64,000 nt of DNA from DATEGZ01 sp035279905. Its GTDB lineage: Bacteria > Acidobacteriota > Vicinamibacteria > Vicinamibacterales > SCN-69-37. Positions within the stretch are counted from its first letter, which is position 1; each line of letters starts with the position of its first letter. Position numbers and translations under genes: made by a program. Below the pieces are notes generated by a model. It did not search any database and was not told where the DNA came from. It worked only from the letters and a program-made list of their open reading frames with translations. The stretch spans positions 1 to 64,000 of the forward strand of contig DATEGZ010000187.1 in NCBI GenBank assembly GCA_035279905.1, given 5' to 3'. Below, in pieces: positions 49,026 to 56,953 of the stretch.

Positions 49026-51125
49026 TCATCCCACATCCACGAGCCCGAAGCGCGCGGCCCAGTTTGCCGTCAGGTACTCGACGAGCGGCCGCGCCTGGCC
49101 GTCGGTGTCGAGCCAGGCGACGGCGTCGCGACGCGCGTCCTCCATCAACGCGTGGTCGCGGAGCAGGTCGCCCACGCGCAGCGTCGGCAGCCCGGATTGC
49201 CGCGTGCCGAAGAAATCGCCGGGACCGCGCTGCGCGAGATCGCGCTCCGCGATGACGAAGCCGTCCGTCGTCTCGACCAGCGCGTCGAGCCGCGCGCGCG
49301 CCGCCTCGCTCACCGGATATTGGTAGAGCAACACGCACGTCGACTCGTGATCGCCGCGGCCGATGCGCCCGCGCAGCTGGTGCAGCTGCGACAGCCCGAA
49401 CCGCTCGGCGTGCTCGACGATCATGACGGTCGCGTTCGGCACGTCGATGCCGACCTCGACGACTGTCGTCGACACGAGCAGCTGCACGTCGCCGCGCGCG
49501 AAGGCGCCCATCACGCGATCCTTCTCCTCCGACTTCAACCTTCCATGGAGCAGCGCGACGCGGTACTCCTGAAATACTTCCTGCTGCAGGTGATCGGCCA
49601 TCGCCGTCGCGGCGCGCAGGTCGACCTTCTCCGACTCCTCGACGAGCGGGTAGATCACGTAGACCTGGCGTCCGCGCTCGAGCTCCTGCCGCGCGAGCCG
49701 GTACACTTCGTCGCGGCGCGACTCCGGCTTGGCGAGCGTCCGAATCGGCTGGCGGCCCGGCGGCAGCTCGCGAATCGTCGAGACGTCGAGGTCGCCGTAG
49801 GCCGTGAGCGCGAGCGTGCGAGGAATCGGCGTCGCCGTCATGACCAGGACGTCCGGATTGGCGCCCTTGCCGCGCAGCATCGCCCGCTGCAACACGCCAA
49901 AGCGATGCTGCTCGTCGATGATCACAAGCCCGAGCTCGTGAAACGCCACGTCCTGCTCGGCCAGCGCGTGCGTGCCGACGACGAACTGAATCGCGCCGCT
50001 CGCGAGCTCCGCGAGCACCTCGCGGCGCTTCGCCGCCGTGAGCGCGCCGGTGAGCGACGCCACGCGAAATCGCGACGCGTCGAGCAGCCGGCGGATCGTG
50101 ATGAAGTGCTGATCCGCCAGGATCTCCGTCGGCGCCATGAACGCGACCTGAAAGCCGTTCTCCATCGCGACGACCGCTGCGATCATCGCGACGATCGTCT
50201 TGCCCGCGCCGACGTCGCCCTGCAGCAGCCGGTTCATCGGCTCGATTCGCTGCATGTCGGTGACGATGTCGCGGAGCGCCGTCTTCTGACCTTCGGTGAG
50301 CTTGAACGGCAGCACCTTCCGCGCTGACTCGCGAATCCGATCGTCGACGACGATGGCGCGGCCCTTGCGATCTGCCGCGTGGCGGCGCTTGCGCAGGATC
50401 AGCCCAGCCTGAAAGAGAAAGAACTCTTCGAAGATCAGCCGCCGCTGCGCCGGCGTGCGAAAGCCGTTGAGCGCGGCGACGTCCGTCCCCGCTGCGGGGA
50501 AATGCGTGTCCGCGATCGCCTGGCGGCGATCCGGCAGACTCCGGGCCGCGCGAATCGGCTGCGGAATCGGATCCGCGAGCTCGGCGGGCAGCGCCGCGAG
50601 CAGCCCGTGAACGAGCGTGCGCTGCATGCGCGGCGTCATCGTTCCGGCCTTCTCGTAGATCGGCACGATCCGTCCGGTGTGCACGGTCTCATCGTCGTCG
50701 TCGGCCTCGCCGCGGACGATCTCGTACTCCGGATTCGTGAACTGGAGCCCGCCGGAGCCGCGAAACTCCACGGATCCGAAGAGCACGACCTGCTGGTGGG
50801 GATGGAAGACGTCGCGCAGGAACGCCTGATTCGGGAAGACGGCGCGCACGGTGCCGGTCGCGTCGCGCGCGATGAGCTCGAAGATGCGGAAGCCCGGCCG
50901 CCGCGTGGACCGCAGGCCCGTCGACAGCACTTCGCCGACGACCGTGGCGGTCTGTCCCGGCCGCAGCGCGCTCACCGGCAGCAAGTCCGCGCGATTCTCG
51001 TAGCGCAGCGGAAACCGGAGCAGCAGATCTTCGACGGTGAGGAGCCCGGCGCGCGCCAGATCGGCCGCCCGCCGGGGACCGACGCCGCGAAGGTATCGCA
51101 GCGCGGTCGAGAGCGACTCGGGCAT
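49026..51125 (-). CDS. recG: ATP-dependent DNA helicase RecG
   Basis: 699 residues from the ATG at 51125; the longer frame upstream overlaps the next gene. It has an N-terminal wedge/OB domain (RYLRGVGPRRAADLARAG, with the helix-hairpin-helix-like turn), helicase motif I LLQGDVGAGKT, motif II VIIDEQHRFG (DEQH), motif III VMTATPIPRT, and motif VI QLRGRIGRG. RecG remodels stalled replication forks and Holliday junctions. It sits 7 bases after the small secreted-protein gene at 51,133-51,744. Confidence 0.96.
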   Translation of the reverse strand: MPESLSTALRYLRGVGPRRAADLARAGLLTVEDLLLRFPLRYENRADLLPVSALRPGQTATVVGEVLSTGLRSTRRPGFRIFELIARDATGTVRAVFPNQAFLRDVFHPHQQVVLFGSVEFRGSGGLQFTNPEYEIVRGEADDDDETVHTGRIVPIYEKAGTMTPRMQRTLVHGLLAALPAELADPIPQPIRAARSLPDRRQAIADTHFPAAGTDVAALNGFRTPAQRRLIFEEFFLFQAGLILRKRRHAADRKGRAIVVDDRIRESARKVLPFKLTEGQKTALRDIVTDMQRIEPMNRLLQGDVGAGKTIVAMIAAVVAMENGFQVAFMAPTEILADQHFITIRRLLDASRFRVASLTGALTAAKRREVLAELASGAIQFVVGTHALAEQDVAFHELGLVIIDEQHRFGVLQRAMLRGKGANPDVLVMTATPIPRTLALTAYGDLDVSTIRELPPGRQPIRTLAKPESRRDEVYRLARQELERGRQVYVIYPLVEESEKVDLRAATAMADHLQQEVFQEYRVALLHGRLKSEEKDRVMGAFARGDVQLLVSTTVVEVGIDVPNATVMIVEHAERFGLSQLHQLRGRIGRGDHESTCVLLYQYPVSEAARARLDALVETTDGFVIAERDLAQRGPGDFFGTRQSGLPTLRVGDLLRDHALMEDARRDAVAWLDTDGQARPLVEYLTANWAARFGLVDVG

Positions 51126-51132
51126 CGAGAGG

Positions 51133-51744
51133 CTATTGCACCACAGTCGCTGCCCCGCGGCGCGTCTCGACGGCCTGGATCGCGGCGGGCAGCACGAACG
51201 GCTTGTCGAGCGTGAAGCCGTTGGGCGTTTCAGGCGTGCGCGAGTAGTAGCTGACGAGCTCCTGCAGCAGGCTCTTCGGGATCGAGACGCCGCCGAGCGT
51301 GGCCGACTGCAGATCGAACGTGCCCTGTCCGTTGGCGGTCTTGAGCGTGCCGACGGCCGTGACTTCAACCGAGCCCGTCACGTAGGACAGCGGGTCCAGC
51401 ATGCCGCGCTCCTTCGACTTTCGAATCGCGTCGAGATCGACGGTCGCGCGGCCGGTGAGCAGGCCCCCGTCCGCGATCGTCACGCGCGGATTGAGGACGC
51501 CCGCGGGCATCTGCACGAGCTGGCTGTACTGGAAGAGCGCGTTGATTTCCTGCTCGGTGAACGACGTGCGCACCGGCGGGAGCTTTGTCTTCGGGGCCGT
51601 GCTGCCGCGCGCGGCAATCGCGACGAGCTTCTGCTCCATGCTCGTGGCGTCCTTGCGCGACAGTTCCTGACGCGCGCGCGGCGCCGCGACCGACAGCACG
51701 AGCGCTGCGGCGATGGCCGCGACGGGCTTGATGGCGGGCCCCAT
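51133..51744 (-). CDS. Secreted protein of unknown function
   Basis: 203 residues from the ATG at 51744, which starts a signal peptide (IKPVAAIAAALVLSVAAPRA); the ATG 42 bases upstream gives a charged lead-in and is less likely. The mature protein has SFTEQEINALFQYSQ, then RVTIADGGLLTGRATVDLD and a repeated 'GSVEVTAVGTLKTANGQGTF' beta pattern, resembling LolA/lipocalin-like or DUF2993-type domains that sit in membranes or bind lipid. I cannot name it with confidence. It lies between the ECF operon genes and recG. Confidence 0.6.
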   Translation of the reverse strand: MGPAIKPVAAIAAALVLSVAAPRARQELSRKDATSMEQKLVAIAARGSTAPKTKLPPVRTSFTEQEINALFQYSQLVQMPAGVLNPRVTIADGGLLTGRATVDLDAIRKSKERGMLDPLSYVTGSVEVTAVGTLKTANGQGTFDLQSATLGGVSIPKSLLQELVSYYSRTPETPNGFTLDKPFVLPAAIQAVETRRGAATVVQ

Positions 51745-51795
51745 TTCTCGATTGTAGCGCGTCGAGCGGACGGGATCCGCTCGCACCGGGTCCTG

Positions 51796-52389
51796 TTACT
51801 TGCCGCCCCGGCCGGGCGCCGCGGGCGCGCCGGACTTGAGCACACGCGTGAGGATCTCCAGCTTGCGCTGCTCCATCTGCTCCTCGAAGAGCCGGAAGCG
51901 CGCGCGCTGCCGAACGTTCAGCACTTCATCGATCTTTGCGTAGGCGTCCTGCAGATCCTGGAAGTGCTGCTTGTCGAAGTCGTCGAGCCGCTTGGTCGGC
52001 GCCTCGAGCAGCGCGTCCTCGACCGGCGGGTTCGCATTCGTGAGCCGCCGCAGCTCCATCACGAGCCGCTGCCGCTGGTTCTGGTGTTGACGTCGCAGCT
52101 TCTGCAGGTTGCGCAGGCGCTGGATGAACTCGCCGTAGTGCTGGTTGTCGACCTGCAGGAACTTGTCGGCGTTCGAAATCTCCATACCTTCGAGGAGATC
52201 TTCGACCGTCTGCAGCTTCGCCAGATCTGCGGCGGCAGGCCGCTGCGGATTGTCGCCTCGCGCAGCGCCGCGTCCCTGCGCCGGCGCGTCAGCCGTCTGC
52301 GGCGGCGGAGGCGGCGGCGTGGCCTGCTGCTGCGACGTCGCGATCGTCAGCGCGACCGCCACAATGCTCAACGAAAGACTGGTCATCAT
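51796..52389 (-). CDS. Periplasmic helical protein, Spy/CpxP- or metal-sensor-like
   Basis: 197 residues. A short hydrophobic signal (LSLSIVAVALTIATS) precedes a proline-rich linker and a helical domain with RRQHQNQRQRLVMELRRL and LNVRQRARFRLFEEQMEQRKLEIL. The 'R-A-R-F-x-x-F-E' style motif near the C-terminus resembles the Spy/CpxP/heavy-metal-sensor group, in which an LTxxQ-like motif is repeated. It follows the sigma/anti-sigma pair by 6 bases, so it may be part of an envelope-stress response. Confidence 0.65.
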   Translation of the reverse strand: MMTSLSLSIVAVALTIATSQQQATPPPPPPQTADAPAQGRGAARGDNPQRPAAADLAKLQTVEDLLEGMEISNADKFLQVDNQHYGEFIQRLRNLQKLRRQHQNQRQRLVMELRRLTNANPPVEDALLEAPTKRLDDFDKQHFQDLQDAYAKIDEVLNVRQRARFRLFEEQMEQRKLEILTRVLKSGAPAAPGRGGK

Positions 52390-52395
52390 GAGGAG

Positions 52396-52968
52396 CTACT
52401 CCGACCCGATCAACTCTTCGCGCACCAGCCGCATCAGCTCACGCTGCTGCGCCTCGCTCAACGAAGATACCGCGAGATCGACGGCGCCACGGCTCGGGAC
52501 GAGATCCGCCGCGCGCAGCTCATCGAACGACAAATCACCGACGACGGCCGTGACGACGTCCACTGTGTCGTCGGAGGGCGTCAAGTCCCCTGCCGCCGCC
52601 GCGATCTGCGCCTGCTCGACAGCGACCGTCGGCTGTACCGATCCACCGCTGCGCAGCAGCACGGCGAGCGCGACCGCGCCGGCGACGGCGCCAAACGCGA
52701 TGACCGGCCGCCACATGGCATGCCACCACCGCTCCGGCGCGGGCACGCGCTCCGCCGCGGTCGCTTCGCGCACGCGCCGGCTGAGGTGCTCCCAGAAGAG
52801 GGGCGACGGCTCAGGCACGCTCGAGGTGTCGCCGACGTCCGACAGCACGGCCCGCAGCGTGTCCACGTTCGTGCGGCACACCTCGCACTGCTCGAGGTGG
52901 CGAGTCCGCTCGGCCGAGAGGACGCCCTCGGCCGCTTCGACGAGTTGTTCCGAAGTCAGGTGCGTCAT
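52396..52968 (-). CDS. Anti-sigma factor with zinc-finger (zf-HC2) domain
   Basis: 190 residues. The N-terminal zinc-binding anti-sigma domain has H-x3-C-x2-C in RHLEQCEVCRTN (residues about 25-33). A single membrane helix follows (PVIAFGAVAGAVALAVLLRSGG), and then a periplasmic C-terminal part. It overlaps the sigma gene by 4 bases. It should hold the ECF sigma factor at the membrane until a signal arrives. Confidence 0.88.
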   Translation of the reverse strand: MTHLTSEQLVEAAEGVLSAERTRHLEQCEVCRTNVDTLRAVLSDVGDTSSVPEPSPLFWEHLSRRVREATAAERVPAPERWWHAMWRPVIAFGAVAGAVALAVLLRSGGSVQPTVAVEQAQIAAAAGDLTPSDDTVDVVTAVVGDLSFDELRAADLVPSRGAVDLAVSSLSEAQQRELMRLVREELIGSE

Positions 52969-53552
52969 GACGATTGCAACAGGCGCTTGAGATTGCCAAG
53001 CGCGTGGAAAAAGTTGGCTTTGACGGCGCCGACGGAGCTGCCCAGCACGCGGGCGATCTCCTCGTGCGAGAGCTCCTGGTAGACACGCAACACGAGCGTC
53101 GCGCGCTGCTTGGGCGGCAGCCGTTGAATTGCACGCCGCACGACGACCGCCCGTTCGCCGCGCATCACGAGATCGAGAGGATCCGCGGCGCGCTCATCAA
53201 CGCGCGGCGACGCTTCGATCGACTCGGTCGCGGGCTTCTTGATCGCGACGCGGTTGAGGCAGGTGTTCACGCCCACGCGATAGAGCCACGTCGAGAGCGA
53301 CGAGTCGCCCTTGAATTTGCCCAGCCCCTTGAACGCGCGCACGAACACGTCCTGCGCGAGATCCGAGGCGTCCTCGTGGTTGCCGACGAACCGGTAGCAG
53401 AGTTGATAGACGGCCCGGCGGTGGCGCTCGACGATGACGTCGAACGCCTCGCGGCGTCCGGCGAGAAACGCGGCAATGAGCGTGCGATCGTCGACGCCGG
53501 CGAGATCGTGCACCGGTCCGGTGGCGTCAGTCGGCGCGTCTGAACGCGTCAT
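52965..53552 (-). CDS. ECF sigma factor, RpoE-like
   Basis: 195 residues from the ATG at 53552; upstream in-frame codons back to 53612 are less likely. Region 2 is complete (AVYQLCYRFVGNHEDASDLAQDVFVRAFKGL; STWLYRVGVNTCLN), with a linker and region 4 (AIQRLPPKQRATLVLRVYQELSHEEIARVLGSSVGAVKANFFHAL). ECF sigma factors direct RNA polymerase to stress promoters and usually to their own. A matching promoter lies upstream. Confidence 0.95.
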   Translation of the reverse strand: MTRSDAPTDATGPVHDLAGVDDRTLIAAFLAGRREAFDVIVERHRRAVYQLCYRFVGNHEDASDLAQDVFVRAFKGLGKFKGDSSLSTWLYRVGVNTCLNRVAIKKPATESIEASPRVDERAADPLDLVMRGERAVVVRRAIQRLPPKQRATLVLRVYQELSHEEIARVLGSSVGAVKANFFHALGNLKRLLQSS

Positions 53553-53682
53553 CCTGACATCTCGCGCTGGCATCCAGCCAAAAGCGACAGCTGAGTCTGG
53601 CCCGACCCGCATGCCGTGTCCTCCCGAGCGGTCCGGACGGGCCGCTCCAAGCCCACCCCCGCTCCAGGTCTTCCCTGCTCAG

Positions 53683-53711
53683 TTAGACTGGCCATCGGCA
53701 CTGCCCGTTAC
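53683..53711 (-). promoter_or_regulatory. Candidate ECF autoregulatory promoter of the sigma/anti-sigma operon
   Basis: The minus strand has GTAACGG at 53705-53711 and GTCTAA at 53683-53688, with 16 bases between. This resembles RpoE-type promoters (an AAC core at -35 and GTC at -10, N16). It would give a leader of about 120 bases before the sigma gene. Confidence 0.5.
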
Positions 53712-53777
53712 ACCTGGGCGATGACAATTATCGTCCTGCAAACCCCTGAGCGCGGAGCCTTTGCGCCTGAGGCCCTC

Positions 53778-53806
53778 TTGATCTTCGCCTTTTCTTTGCG
53801 TATAGT
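53778..53806 (+). promoter_or_regulatory. Sigma-70 promoter of lexA
   Basis: TTGATC at 53778-53783, 17-base spacer, TATAGT at 53801-53806. The lexA TTG start lies only 9 bases after the -10, so the transcript would have nearly no leader. No familiar SOS box was recognised here. Confidence 0.6.
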
Positions 53807-53815
53807 CCCTGCAGC

Positions 53816-54421
53816 TTGCAGCCCCTGACCAAGCGCCAGCGCGAAATCCTCGATTACCTGCAGGATTTCATCCAGCAGCACGGCTACGCGCCGAGCCTCG
53901 AGGAGATCGGACGGCGGTTCAGCTTGTCCTCGCTCGCGACGGTCCACAAGCACCTCACCAACCTCGAGGAGAAGGGCGTCATCCGCCGCTCGTGGAACCG
54001 CAGCCGGTCGGTCGAGCTGCTGTCGGCCCGCACCGGGCATCGCGCGGTGGATCTCCCGCTGCTGGGGTTCGTCGCGGCCGGCGCGCCGATCGAGGCCGTC
54101 GTGTCCGCCGAGACCATCGCGGTCCCGGAGGACCTGGTCGGCAAGCGCGAGAGCTACGTCCTGCGCGTCCGCGGCGACTCGATGATCGACGAGCAGATTC
54201 GCGACGGCGACTTCGTCATCGTCGAGGACCGCAAGACGGCGGAAGACGGCGAGATGGTGATCGCGCTCATCGGCGGATCGGACGTCACGCTCAAGAAGTT
54301 CTACCGCGATAATGGCCGGATACGGCTCCAGCCGGCCAACCCCGCGATGCGGCCGCTGCTCTTCGACGCGTCCCAGGTGCAAGTCCAGGGCGTGGTCGTG
54401 GGCGTGATGAGAAGATACTGA
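53816..54421 (+). CDS. lexA: LexA repressor
   Basis: 201 residues, TTG start giving the usual MQPLTKRQREILDYLQDF. The winged helix (PSLEEIGRRFSLSSLATVHKHLTNLEEKGVI) is followed by the S24 protease domain: cleavage Ala-Gly in GFVAAGAPIEA, catalytic serine in RGDSMIDEQI, and lysine in GSDVTLKKFY. LexA represses DNA-damage genes until RecA-stimulated self-cleavage. It heads the plus-strand group that includes nth and rnj. Confidence 0.97.
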   Translation: MQPLTKRQREILDYLQDFIQQHGYAPSLEEIGRRFSLSSLATVHKHLTNLEEKGVIRRSWNRSRSVELLSARTGHRAVDLPLLGFVAAGAPIEAVVSAETIAVPEDLVGKRESYVLRVRGDSMIDEQIRDGDFVIVEDRKTAEDGEMVIALIGGSDVTLKKFYRDNGRIRLQPANPAMRPLLFDASQVQVQGVVVGVMRRY

Positions 54422-54427
54422 GCGGGT

Positions 54428-54754
54428 ATGTCCAAGCAGATCAACTTCACCATCGTTCCGGAGGACCCGGAGGATCCGGCACGCGCGCGGCGCGAGTACG
54501 CGAACTTCTGCGCGGTCGCGCACACGCCGTTCGATCTCACGCTCACGTTTTGCGACGTGCGGCCGTTGTCCTCGCGCGACATCGAGCAGGCTGAAGCGTC
54601 GCAGACCGTGCGCGCGCCCGTCGTGGCGCGCATCGCCCTGCCCTTCTCCGTGGTCGCCGGCCTCGTCTCCGCGCTGCAGGAACAAATGCGCGCCGTGCAG
54701 GAGGCGCAGGCCGCGCCCTCGCCTGAAGGCTGGCCCAAGGGTCCGCTGCACTAA
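54428..54754 (+). CDS. DUF3467 domain protein
   Basis: 108 residues. It contains the DUF3467 pattern YANFCAVAHTPFDLTLTFCDV, then ARIALPFSVVAGLVSALQEQM near the end, typical of this small family of unknown function. It lies 6 bases after lexA and 8 before nth. No membrane segment or signal peptide is seen. Confidence 0.85.
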   Translation: MSKQINFTIVPEDPEDPARARREYANFCAVAHTPFDLTLTFCDVRPLSSRDIEQAEASQTVRAPVVARIALPFSVVAGLVSALQEQMRAVQEAQAAPSPEGWPKGPLH

Positions 54755-54762
54755 AGACGCGC

Positions 54763-55506
54763 ATGGCCGCGCGCCGGACCTCGACTCGAAAGACACGCCC
54801 CGCGAAGGCGCGCGCTCGACGCGCTCGCGCCAAACAGGCCGCGGCGCGCCTGCTCGTCACGCCCGCTGCCATGGCGTCCGTGCTCGATCGCCTCGAAACG
54901 CAGCATCCCAACGCCTTCACCGAGCTCAACTTTCGCGACGCGTACGAGCTGCTCGTCGCGACGATTCTCTCCGCGCAATCGACGGACGCGCGCGTGAACG
55001 TCGTCACGCCCGCGCTCTTCGCGCGGTATCCAGACGCGGCGGCGCTCGCCAGGGCGGAGCCCGAAGAGCTCGAGCCGCAGATCCTCTCGACCGGCTTTTT
55101 CCGGATGAAATCGCGCAGCCTGGTGGGCATGGCGCGCGCCGTGATCGAACATCACGGCGGCACGATTCCCGCGGACATGGACGCGCTCACCGCGCTGCCG
55201 GGCGTCGGACGCAAGACCGCCAACGTCGTGCTCGGCCACGCGCTCGGCGTGCCGGGGCTGCCGGTCGATCGCCACGTGCTGCGCGTCGTCAATCGCCTCG
55301 GGTTCGTGCGATCCGACGATCCCGTAATCGTCGAGAGCGTCCTGACGCGCGCGCTGCCGCCCGAACGCTGGACGCGCGCGTCCGACACGATGATTCTGCA
55401 CGGCCGGCGCATCTGCCGGCCGCGCCCACTCTGCGATCGCTGCGCCGCGAAATCGTCGTGCGCTTACTTCCGCGCGCTTGGAGCCAAGACGGCGAGGCGG
55501 AAATGA
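54763..55506 (+). CDS. nth: Endonuclease III
   Basis: 247 residues with a basic N-terminal tail of about 35 residues. The core has LVATILSAQSTDARVN, the helix-hairpin-helix with catalytic lysine in LPGVGRKTANVVLG, catalytic aspartate in VDRHVLRV, and a C-terminal [4Fe-4S] loop in ICRPRPLCDRCAAKSSC. The first cysteine spacing here is C-x5-C rather than the usual C-x6-C. It excises oxidised pyrimidines and cuts the abasic site. The stop overlaps the next start by 4 bases. Confidence 0.93.
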   Translation: MAARRTSTRKTRPAKARARRARAKQAAARLLVTPAAMASVLDRLETQHPNAFTELNFRDAYELLVATILSAQSTDARVNVVTPALFARYPDAAALARAEPEELEPQILSTGFFRMKSRSLVGMARAVIEHHGGTIPADMDALTALPGVGRKTANVVLGHALGVPGLPVDRHVLRVVNRLGFVRSDDPVIVESVLTRALPPERWTRASDTMILHGRRICRPRPLCDRCAAKSSCAYFRALGAKTARRK

Positions 55507-55931
55507 ACCGCACGAAGTTCCGCGAGCTCGTCGACGAAGCGCTCGAAGGCATCCCCGCGCGGTTCCGCAAAGCGATGAAGAACATCGCGATCGTCATCGA
55601 AGACGAGCCGACCGTCGAGGAGCTCGAAGAAGTCGGCATCGAGCCGCCGGACACGCTGCTCGGCCTCTATCAAGGCACGCCGCTCACCGAGCGGCAATGG
55701 GCGCACGGCAACGTGCTGCCGGACAAGATCACGTTGTTTCAGGGCCCGATCGAAGACTCCAGCGAAGATGAAGACGACGTCGTCGTCGCCATCGGCGAGA
55801 CGTTGATCCACGAGGTCGGGCACTACTTCGGTCTGTCCGAAGAAGAGATCGAAGAAATCGAAGAACGGTACTGGCGGGGCGATGACGACGAAGAAGTCGA
55901 AGACGAAGATGCGGCGGACGACGAGGCGTGA
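55503..55931 (+). CDS. Small zincin-like metallopeptidase family protein
   Basis: 142 residues from the ATG at 55503. The zinc motif HEVGHYFGLSE (HExxHxxGxxE; about residues 103-113) identifies the Zincin_1 (PF06262) family, a short metallopeptidase fold; the upstream MKNIAIVIEDEPTVEEL and LLGLYQGTPLTER segments are family-typical. The C-terminal tail is very acidic (D/E-rich). Its physiological substrate is unknown. It overlaps nth by 4 bases and the rsmA start by about 50. Confidence 0.88.
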   Translation: MNRTKFRELVDEALEGIPARFRKAMKNIAIVIEDEPTVEELEEVGIEPPDTLLGLYQGTPLTERQWAHGNVLPDKITLFQGPIEDSSEDEDDVVVAIGETLIHEVGHYFGLSEEEIEEIEERYWRGDDDEEVEDEDAADDEA

Positions 55932-56790
55932 GCGGCAGCCGGGACGGCACGTCCCGCGCAAGCGGTTCAGTCAGCATTTTCTGGCGCCCGCCTGGGCGCA
56001 GAAAGTCGCGGCGGCCGTCCAGCCCGCGGCGGGCGACGTGTTCGTCGAAATCGGCCCCGGCACCGGTGCGCTCACGCTGCCGCTGGCCGCAACGGGCGCG
56101 CCGATCCTCGCCGTCGAGATCGACCGGGACCTGTCCAGGGACCTGGCCGGCAAGGTCCCGTCGAACGTCACGGTCTACTCGGGCGACTTTCTCCACGTCG
56201 ACGTGCTGCCGCTGCTGAGCGGCCTGCAGCCACAGCGCCCAGCCGACGCGGGCCACCAGGCTCACGTCCAGCGCCGGTTCCGCATCGTCGGCAACCTGCC
56301 GTATCACCTCTCGTCGCCGATGATCGCGTACCTCATCCGGCTTCATCGGCAGACGGGCATGTTCGCGGACGCGACGCTGATGCTCCAGCGCGAGGTCGCG
56401 GATCGCCTGGTCGCGCGTCCGTCCACGCACGACTACGGGTCGCTCTCGGTCCTCGTCCAGATGCACACGCAGTGCTCGCGCCTGCTCGAGCTGCCGCCGG
56501 GCGCGTTCAGTCCGCCGCCGAAAGTTCGATCGAGCCTCATCAGGCTGGAGTTCCGGCCCCCCGTAGCCAGGGTCAGCGACGAGCCAGGGTTCGAGCGGCT
56601 GGTCAAAGCCCTGTTCTCCCAGCGCCGGAAGACGCTGCTCAACGCCCTGAAGCGCTTCGACCAGACCGGGGCCGCCGTCCTCGCGATTTCCGGGCTCGAC
56701 GGGCGCCGGCGGCCAGAGACCCTGCAAGTGACAGAGATCGCAGGGCTTGCCGAGCTATTCGCTTCGGTCCGCCGGGGCGCTGTGCTATAG
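55882..56790 (+). CDS. rsmA: 16S rRNA dimethyladenosine transferase (KsgA/RsmA)
   Basis: 302 residues from the ATG at 55882; an ATG at 55909 would shorten it by 9 and reduce the overlap with the upstream gene. The basic lead ends in PRKRFSQHFLAP, followed by SAM motif VEIGPGTGALTLPLA, motif IV FRIVGNLPYHLSSPM and FSPPPKVRSSLIRL. KsgA dimethylates A1518/A1519 of 16S rRNA as a late check on small-subunit assembly. The last codons overlap the -10 box for the RNase J gene. Confidence 0.95.
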   Translation: MTTKKSKTKMRRTTRRERQPGRHVPRKRFSQHFLAPAWAQKVAAAVQPAAGDVFVEIGPGTGALTLPLAATGAPILAVEIDRDLSRDLAGKVPSNVTVYSGDFLHVDVLPLLSGLQPQRPADAGHQAHVQRRFRIVGNLPYHLSSPMIAYLIRLHRQTGMFADATLMLQREVADRLVARPSTHDYGSLSVLVQMHTQCSRLLELPPGAFSPPPKVRSSLIRLEFRPPVARVSDEPGFERLVKALFSQRRKTLLNALKRFDQTGAAVLAISGLDGRRRPETLQVTEIAGLAELFASVRRGAVL

Positions 56791-56791
56791 T
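56783..56791 (+). promoter_or_regulatory. Extended -10 promoter of the RNase J gene
   Basis: TGCTATAGT is an extended -10 (TG-N-TATAGT) overlapping the rsmA stop codon; the upstream -35 is weak. It predicts a start near 56798 and a leader of about 155 bases. The same TGCTATA pattern precedes rho. Confidence 0.55.
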
Positions 56792-56842
56792 TTCGCGAGT
56801 TTTCCTGCCGGTTTTTCGGGTCCTTCCCAGCGACCCCTATGA

Positions 56843-56926
56843 CCGGACACCTCGGGCGGGAGTGACGGCGCGCTTGCGCCGTGCCTGTGCTGAGGCGAGC
56901 GCCTGCTCGCCGGGGCACGTGTCCGG
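56843..56926 (+). ncRNA. Branched structured 5' leader of RNase J mRNA
   Basis: An outer stem CCGGACAC/GTGTCCGG (56843-56850 with 56919-56926) encloses two perfect 7-bp hairpins. One is ACGGCGC-GCTT-GCGCCGT (56865-56882); the other is GGCGAGC-GCCT-GCTCGCC (56894-56911). It ends 27 bases before the RNase J ATG, and GAGGA at 56939-56943 is the probable ribosome site. It could be a ribonuclease autoregulation structure or a ligand switch. I do not recognise it as a known family. Confidence 0.55.
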
Positions 56927-56953
56927 AGAAACAGAAGTCGAGGATCACTGTCG

